52,060 bases of DNA, taken from NCBI RefSeq assembly GCF_025211055.1, contig NZ_JAOARO010000046.1:1-52060 (forward strand), read 5' to 3'. Positions 46,803 through 52,060 of the stretch are shown piece after piece; the first letter of the stretch is position 1, and each line of letters begins with the position of its first letter. Source of the stretch: Vallitalea sp. (GTDB taxonomy: Bacteria > Bacillota > Clostridia > Lachnospirales > Vallitaleaceae). Position numbers and translations under genes: made by a program. A model generated the notes under the pieces. That model did no database searches, was not told the DNA's origin, and was given only the letters and a program-made list of their open reading frames with translations.

Positions 46803-49800
46803 ATGGCAAAGATAATGAATATTAGTGATTTAAAGCGAGTAAAAAAAGAATTTGATGAAATGACAAAAAAATATCAATATAATTTACATGTATGTTTTGG
46901 TGCTGGATGTATTTCTTCAAATTGTAAAGATGTAAAAGATGCTCTTGTAGAAGCTTTGGAAAAGTATAATTGTGAGGATAAGGTATTGATTACTGAGACT
47001 GGATGTATAGGAGCCTGCCATCTTGGTCCATCACTTCTTGTAGAGCCTGGAAATATCTACTATATTAAATTACAACCTGAAGAGATGGAAGAAATAGTAA
47101 TTAAACATATTCTTGGAGGAGAAATAGTAGAAGAAAAATGTTATTACGATGATATTTCCATGAAACATATACATAAATTAAATGATATACCCTTTTTTGA
47201 TAAGCAGAAAAAGATTGTTTTAAATAATTGTGGACAGATTGATTTCAGTTCAATTGATGAGTATATAGCTAATGATGGTTATTTGGCAATAGGAAGCATA
47301 TTTGAAAACAAATGTCCAGAGGAAGTTGTTAGAGTTGTTAAGGATTCTGGCCTAAGAGGTAGAGGTGGTGGCGGATTTCCAACTGGACTTAAATGGGAAT
47401 TTGCTGCAAAGAGTAAGTCAAAACAAAAATATGTTATTTGTAATGCTGATGAAGGTGATCCAGGAGCATTTATGGATAGAAGTCTCTTAGAAGGAGATCC
47501 TCATGCTGTAATTGAAGGTATGACTATTGCTGGGTACGCTATAGGTGCTAACAAAGGTTATGTATATGTACGTGCAGAATATCCTTTGGCAGTAGAGAGA
47601 CTTAATGTTGCCATTGAGAAAGCCAGAGAATATGGATTGTTATCAGATAATATTATGAATAGTGGTTTTTCTTTTGATATTGAAATTAGAATTGGAGCAG
47701 GAGCTTTTGTTTGTGGTGAAGAGACTGCACTTATGAATTCAATAGAAGGAAAAAGAGGAGAACCAAGACAAAAACCACCATTTCCTTCTGATAAAGGTTT
47801 ATTTGATAAGCCATCAATAATTAATAATGTAGAGACATTTGGTAATGTGCCTTATATCATTTTATATGGTGCCGATTGGTTCAAAACATTTGGAACAGAG
47901 AAAAGCAGTGGTACAAAAGTTTTTGCATTAGCCGGTGCTATACACAATACAGGTATTGTAGAAGTTCCTATGGGAGTTACACTCGGCGATATTGTATATG
48001 ATATAGGCGGTGGTATTAAAGATGGGAAAAAATTTAAGGCAGCTCAGACTGGTGGACCATCAGGTGGTTGTTTAACTAGTAATTGCCTTAATACACCTAT
48101 AGATTATGATTCATTGAAGTCAAAAGGAGCTATTATGGGTTCTGGTGGACTTATTGTCATGGATGAAGATAATTGTATGGTTGATGTAGCAAGATTTTTT
48201 ATGGAATTTGTTCAGGAAGAATCCTGTGGTAAATGTGTTCCTTGTAGACTTGGTACTAAGAGGATGTTAGAAATTCTTGAAAGAATAACTCAGGGGAAAG
48301 GTGAAGAAGGAGATATAGAGAAATTAATAGAGCTTGGAGAAACTATTAAGGAGACTGCTCTATGTGGTCTTGGACAAACAGCACCTAATCCTGTTTTAAG
48401 TACTATCAAAGAATTTAGAGAAGAATACGTCGAACATATAAGAGATAAAAAATGCCGAGCAGGTGTGTGTACTGATCTTTTTATTTCACCTTGTCAAAAT
48501 GCCTGTCCTGCGGGAGTCAATGTTCCAGGTTACATAAGTCTGATAGGTGCTAATAGGTTAAGGGATGCATATAATCTAATTAGAAAAGATAATCCTTTCC
48601 CAGCTGTTTGTGGTAGAGTATGTACCCATCCTTGTGAAAGCAAATGTCGGCGTGAGCAATTAGATGAGGCTCTTGCTATTAGAGATTTGAAGAGGTATAT
48701 AGCTGATATAATTCTTGAATCTGATGAACCTTTTGATGATTTGAAATTCCCGCCAAAGGGTAAATCTATTGGAATTATAGGAGCAGGTCCATCTGGTCTT
48801 ACCTGTGGTTATTATCTTTCAAGACTTGGTTATGATGTAACAGTTTATGAATCTCATGATACTGCTGGTGGTATTCTAAGATATGGTATCCCAGAATATC
48901 GTTTACCAAGAGATATATTACAAAAGGAGATAAAAACTATTGAACAAGCTGGTGTTAAGATAGAGCTTAATACAGAAGTTGGTATAGATGTGGACTTTGA
49001 AAGACTTAGAAAAGAGCATGAGGCTGTTTACGTAGCTACTGGTACCCAATATTCTAATAAGATTAATGTAAAAGGCGAAAACCTAAAGGGAGTATATCAT
49101 GGACTTGCTTTCTTAAAAGATGTTAATAAAGGTAAAGATGTCAAGGTTGGAAATAAAGTTGCAATAATCGGAGGAGGAAACACTGCTATTGATGCAGCAA
49201 GAGTAGCCCTTAGATTAGGTGCCAAAGAAATACATATTCTATATAGAAGAAATATAGAAGATATGCCAGCAGAAAGAAGAGAAGTAGAAGAAGCTCTCGA
49301 AGAAGGGATTATAATCCATACACTTGTATCGCCTATAGAGATTATTGGAGAAGACCATGTGGAGAAAATCAAATTAGTTAAGCTTTTACAAGGTAATTTT
49401 GATGTTACAGGTAGAAGACGACCTACTGTAATTGAAGGTTCAGCTTTTGAAATGGAGTTTGATATGATTATTCCTGCGGTTAGTCAACATTCAGACCTTC
49501 CATTCATAAACAAAGATGAAGTAGAGATGACTAAATGGGGTACATTTGTTGTAGATGATAAGAGTAAGATGACTAATATAGATGGTGTATTTGCCGGTGG
49601 CGACGTAGTACGAGGGCCAGACACTGTTATATGGGCTATTACTGACGGTAAAGAAGCTGCAATTTCTATAGACAAATTTCTAGGCGGAGATGGAGTTCTT
49701 AATACTGGAAAAGATATAGAAATTCCAAAACCAGAAGCTGATGTAAGGGTATCTGAGCATATGAGATTTGAAATGGATAATGCATCACCAGAAGAGAGAA

Positions 49801-49889
49801 AAAATAACTTTAAAGAAATATCAAAAGGATTCCATAGACTTAATGCTATAGCTGAATCCATGAGATGTTTAAGATGTGACAAAAGATAG
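46803..49889 (+). CDS. hydB: NuoF-like flavoprotein fused to a GltD/NfnB-like FAD domain
   Basis: The protein has 1028 residues in three parts. First, a thioredoxin-like [2Fe-2S] domain (C31, C36, C68, C72). Second, a NuoF core with FMN/NAD(H) site (LRGRGGGGFPTGLKW, NADEGDPGAFMDRS) and [4Fe-4S] cysteines in ESCGKCVPCRLGT plus a later Cys near 519. Third, from about 560, a glutamate-synthase-small-subunit/NfnB-like unit: CQNACPAGVNVPGY, CGRVCTHPCESKCRRE, FAD site IIGAGPSGLTCGYYLSR near 657 and pyridine-nucleotide site IIGGGNTAIDAARVALR near 787. Usual HydB proteins end in a two-cluster ferredoxin domain, which is replaced here. The fusion suggests contact with both NAD and NADP pools. AAGGAGATG precedes the start. 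Confidence 0.92.
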   Translation: MAKIMNISDLKRVKKEFDEMTKKYQYNLHVCFGAGCISSNCKDVKDALVEALEKYNCEDKVLITETGCIGACHLGPSLLVEPGNIYYIKLQPEEMEEIVIKHILGGEIVEEKCYYDDISMKHIHKLNDIPFFDKQKKIVLNNCGQIDFSSIDEYIANDGYLAIGSIFENKCPEEVVRVVKDSGLRGRGGGGFPTGLKWEFAAKSKSKQKYVICNADEGDPGAFMDRSLLEGDPHAVIEGMTIAGYAIGANKGYVYVRAEYPLAVERLNVAIEKAREYGLLSDNIMNSGFSFDIEIRIGAGAFVCGEETALMNSIEGKRGEPRQKPPFPSDKGLFDKPSIINNVETFGNVPYIILYGADWFKTFGTEKSSGTKVFALAGAIHNTGIVEVPMGVTLGDIVYDIGGGIKDGKKFKAAQTGGPSGGCLTSNCLNTPIDYDSLKSKGAIMGSGGLIVMDEDNCMVDVARFFMEFVQEESCGKCVPCRLGTKRMLEILERITQGKGEEGDIEKLIELGETIKETALCGLGQTAPNPVLSTIKEFREEYVEHIRDKKCRAGVCTDLFISPCQNACPAGVNVPGYISLIGANRLRDAYNLIRKDNPFPAVCGRVCTHPCESKCRREQLDEALAIRDLKRYIADIILESDEPFDDLKFPPKGKSIGIIGAGPSGLTCGYYLSRLGYDVTVYESHDTAGGILRYGIPEYRLPRDILQKEIKTIEQAGVKIELNTEVGIDVDFERLRKEHEAVYVATGTQYSNKINVKGENLKGVYHGLAFLKDVNKGKDVKVGNKVAIIGGGNTAIDAARVALRLGAKEIHILYRRNIEDMPAERREVEEALEEGIIIHTLVSPIEIIGEDHVEKIKLVKLLQGNFDVTGRRRPTVIEGSAFEMEFDMIIPAVSQHSDLPFINKDEVEMTKWGTFVVDDKSKMTNIDGVFAGGDVVRGPDTVIWAITDGKEAAISIDKFLGGDGVLNTGKDIEIPKPEADVRVSEHMRFEMDNASPEERKNNFKEISKGFHRLNAIAESMRCLRCDKR

Positions 49890-49900
49890 GAGGAGTAATA

Positions 49901-51673
49901 ATGGTAAGAATAACAATCAATAATAAAGAATTTGAAGTACCTGAGGATATTACAATTTTAGAAGCTGCCAAGATGAATGGTATTCTAATTCCTAATTTTT
50001 GTTACCTTGAAGATGTTCACAAGAATGGTTCCTGTAGAATATGTTCCGTTGAAGTAGAAGGAGCAAAAACTCTTCAAGCGGCATGTATGACAAAAGTTAC
50101 AGATGGTATGGTAATCCATACTAATACAAAGAAGGTTAGACAGGCAAGAAAAATAATATATGAATTAATGCTGTCAGACCATCCAAAAGACTGCCTAAGC
50201 TGTGATAGGAACAGAAATTGTGAATTCCAAGAGTTAGGTGAGTTATTAAGTATAACAGATAATAGTTATGAAGGCGAAATGTCAAGATGTTATATAGATG
50301 ACAATAACCCTTGTATAGTAAGGGACCTATCAAAATGTGTTTTGTGTAGAAGGTGTGTAACTATATGTAACGAAGTTCAAGGTGTAGGAATTCTCAATAA
50401 CCAAAACAGAGGCTTTAGCACATTTGTTGGTCCTACTGAAGGATTGAATCTTGATGATATTAACTGTTCATATTGTGGGCAGTGTACTACAGTCTGTCCA
50501 GTAGATGCTCTTAGCGAAAGAGATTCCATCAAAGATGTATGGAAGATGTTAAATGAGGAAGGTAAGAGAGTTATAGTTCAGACAGCACCTGCTGTTAGGG
50601 CATCTCTTGGTGAAGAGTTCGGTTATGAACCTGGTACATTAGTAACTGGAAAAATGGCTTCAGCTCTTCGTGAATTGGGATTTGATGATATATTTGATAC
50701 TAATTTTGCTGCCGACCTTACTATAGTAGAGGAAGGTAATGAATTATTGCAAAGACTGGGCAAATTCGTTAATAGGGAGGAAGTAGCTCTTCCTATGATT
50801 ACAAGTTGTAGTCCAGGTTGGATAAAATATATAGAAAACAGATTCCCAGAACAATTAGCTCATCTATCATCTTGTAAATCACCACATATGATGTTAGGAG
50901 CTCTAGCAAAATCATATTATGCTGAAAAGATAAACGTAGATCCAGAAGATATCTATGTTGTATCAATAATGCCTTGTACAGCTAAGAAATATGAGATAAC
51001 AAGAAAAGAGATGGAGAAAGATGTTGATGCTGTACTAACAACAAGGGAATGTGCAAAAATGATAAAAAGTGCAGGGATAGATTTTGTTAATCTTCCAGAT
51101 AGTAAGTTTGATAACCCTTTTGGTATTTCTACTGGTGCAGCAGATATATTTGGTACTACTGGTGGTGTTATGGAAGCTGCTATAAGAACAGTTTTTGAGA
51201 TTCTAACAGGTGATGAATTACCATTTGATAATCTACATGTAAAAGAAGTAATGGGGCTTTCATCTATAAAAGAAGGAGAATTATTTATTAAGAAAGCTAC
51301 AAAAGAGTATAGGGCATTTGAAGGTCAGACAGTAAAAGTAGCTGTTGCAAGTGGATTAGCTGCTGCTAGAATTCTTCTTAAGCAGATAGAAGATGGAGTA
51401 TCTCCGTACCATTTCATTGAGATTATGGCTTGTCCTGGGGGATGTCTCAGTGGTGGAGGTCAACCTAGACCAACAACTAAGGATGTAAGAGAAAAAAGGA
51501 TGAAAGCAATCTATAGAGAAGATGAAGGAAAAGATCTTAGAAAGTCTCATGAGAATCCTTTTATTGTTAAGCTATATGAAGAGTATCTTGGAAAACCACT
51601 TGGACATAAGTCTCATGAATTATTACATACCCATTATGTTAAACGTGGTTTGTATAATGAATTAATTAAGTGA
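49901..51673 (+). CDS. hydA: [FeFe] hydrogenase catalytic subunit
   Basis: The enzyme has 590 residues and makes or consumes H2. The N-terminal [2Fe-2S] domain has C34, C45, C48 and C62. A His-ligated [4Fe-4S] site follows (H94, C98, C101, C107), then two ferredoxin-type clusters (CVLCRRCVTIC and CSYCGQCTTVC). The H-cluster motifs are complete: TSCSPGW near 300, MPCTAKK near 356 and MACPGGCLSGGGQP near 508. The domain order is that of M3-type hydrogenases in HydABC and HndABCD complexes. The ATG follows AGGAGG and lies 12 bp after the NuoF-like gene, so the three form one operon. No maturase genes (hydE, F, G) are in the window. Confidence 0.97.
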   Translation: MVRITINNKEFEVPEDITILEAAKMNGILIPNFCYLEDVHKNGSCRICSVEVEGAKTLQAACMTKVTDGMVIHTNTKKVRQARKIIYELMLSDHPKDCLSCDRNRNCEFQELGELLSITDNSYEGEMSRCYIDDNNPCIVRDLSKCVLCRRCVTICNEVQGVGILNNQNRGFSTFVGPTEGLNLDDINCSYCGQCTTVCPVDALSERDSIKDVWKMLNEEGKRVIVQTAPAVRASLGEEFGYEPGTLVTGKMASALRELGFDDIFDTNFAADLTIVEEGNELLQRLGKFVNREEVALPMITSCSPGWIKYIENRFPEQLAHLSSCKSPHMMLGALAKSYYAEKINVDPEDIYVVSIMPCTAKKYEITRKEMEKDVDAVLTTRECAKMIKSAGIDFVNLPDSKFDNPFGISTGAADIFGTTGGVMEAAIRTVFEILTGDELPFDNLHVKEVMGLSSIKEGELFIKKATKEYRAFEGQTVKVAVASGLAAARILLKQIEDGVSPYHFIEIMACPGGCLSGGGQPRPTTKDVREKRMKAIYREDEGKDLRKSHENPFIVKLYEEYLGKPLGHKSHELLHTHYVKRGLYNELIK

Positions 51674-51690
51674 ATTATATGGTTTTCTAT

Positions 51691-51726
51691 AATCAATGGG
51701 TAGGAGAAATCTCCTACCCATTGATT
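51691..51726 (+). terminator. Perfect 17-bp hairpin after hydA
   Basis: AATCAATGGGTAGGAGA (51691-51707) pairs perfectly with TCTCCTACCCATTGATT (51710-51726) around AA. The expected T run is missing: four bases later the group II intron begins, so the tail may lie on the far side of the intron. Confidence 0.8.
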
Positions 51727-51730
51727 CTAA

Positions 51731-52060
51731 GTGTGCCCAGCATGGGCACAATCTAATGGGTTAAAGTCCCTAACGCGACCTAGTAGTGGTAAGCGTATAG
51801 CCAATGACAAGGGTGTCCTTGGTGACGAGGAATCTGAAGGAAGTCGGATGGCAAATCTCTGGTCTGACGAACAGAAATCATATCAGGCAATTACTATGGA
51901 TAAGGCTGCTTAACAAGTCAAAGTCCAATAACTACTCGGAAATAGTAATTGTATATATGGCAGATATATGGAGAGGAAGATTGTGTTCTTACCTGGGGAG
52001 GTCTTACGGACATAACATAAACGATATAACATTCGTAGTTATGGTTGAAACAAGATTTAT
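51731..52060 (+). mobile_element. Group II intron, 5' part (continues past the window)
   Basis: The element begins GTGTGCCC, matching the GUGYG 5' end of group II introns. It continues with typical domain I blocks of bacterial introns: CCCAGCATGGGC, GGGTTAAAGTCCC, AAGGGTGTCC..GGTGACGAGGAATC, TCTGAAGGAAGTCGGATGGC, GGTCTGACGAACAGAAATC and, near the end, GGAGAGGAAGATTGTGTTC and ACCTGGGGAGGTC. The reverse transcriptase/maturase gene and domains V-VI must lie beyond 52060. The 60-codon open frame at its start is RNA structure, not a gene. Insertion directly after a perfect hairpin resembles the terminator targeting known for class C introns; I cannot assign the class. Confidence 0.88.

Noticed and set aside
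49097..49882. Minus-strand frames inside the NuoF-GltD gene
   Set aside because: Long shadow frames opposite a fully conserved coding sequence, with no start signals.
51731..51913. 60-residue protein beginning MCPAWAQSNG
   Set aside because: The sequence is the structured 5' domain of a group II intron; the frame is accidental.

Overview
The window looks like chromosomal DNA of a low-GC anaerobic Clostridia member. The base composition is strongly AT-rich, ribosome binding sites are of the AGGAGG type, GTG and TTG starts are common, and there is a T-box leader. The gene content fits too: pyruvate formate-lyase, pyruvate phosphate dikinase, an NAD(P)-linked [FeFe] hydrogenase and the blocks dgt-dnaG-rpoD-trmK-nif3 and recO-glyS-ppdK. 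A Lachnospirales relative is my inference; no rRNA is present to prove it.

Layout. (1) 1-5300 is accessory DNA. It holds the tail of a possible phage capsid gene, then about 1.85 kb without genes but packed with short repeats. These include seven 35-bp units that each carry an internally duplicated variable word, a 12-bp iteron-like array, and hairpins with compensating base changes. A tightly coupled two-gene module follows. Its first gene fuses a Ser/Thr kinase to a domain resembling tRNA-guanine transglycosylase, and its second encodes a PD-(D/E)XK-like nuclease with an inserted winged helix. This is the best candidate for an undescribed system. (2) 5300-10770 is purine metabolism: a purine permease, then a ZTP (pfl-motif) riboswitch controlling pflB-purH. 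(3) 11149-15600 holds free methionine sulfoxide reductase, an M16C peptidase and era. (4) 15800-25600 begins with a frameshifted yqzL-like gene, then a LacI-controlled uronate/KDG operon (uxaC-eda-kdgK) with two matching operators, a convergent flavin reductase and two paralogous chemoreceptors. This block lies between era and recO, which are neighbours in many Firmicutes. (5) 25700-32100 holds recO, a zinc-ribbon lipoprotein, a glycine T-box with glyS, and ppdK behind a structured leader. (6) 32100-41400 holds a DUF445 protein, dgt, dnaG, rpoD, trmK, nif3-like and a TGS-domain nucleoside kinase. A large hairpin element lies between rpoD and trmK. (7) 41400-44060 (minus strand) is a DUF4342-like gene plus a two-component system. 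(8) 44400-51730 holds rnpB, two small unknown genes and a three-gene hydrogenase operon whose NuoF-like subunit is fused to a GltD/NfnB-like domain. (9) 51731 to the end is the 5' part of a group II intron, inserted four bases after a perfect hairpin.

How the genes work together. PFL makes formate, the source of the formyl group that PurH adds, which explains co-control by ZTP. Uronates are converted to pyruvate and glyceraldehyde 3-phosphate through KDG. The hydrogenase can dispose of reductant as H2. These pathway links come from known families; the repeat, fusion and structure claims are read from the sequence.
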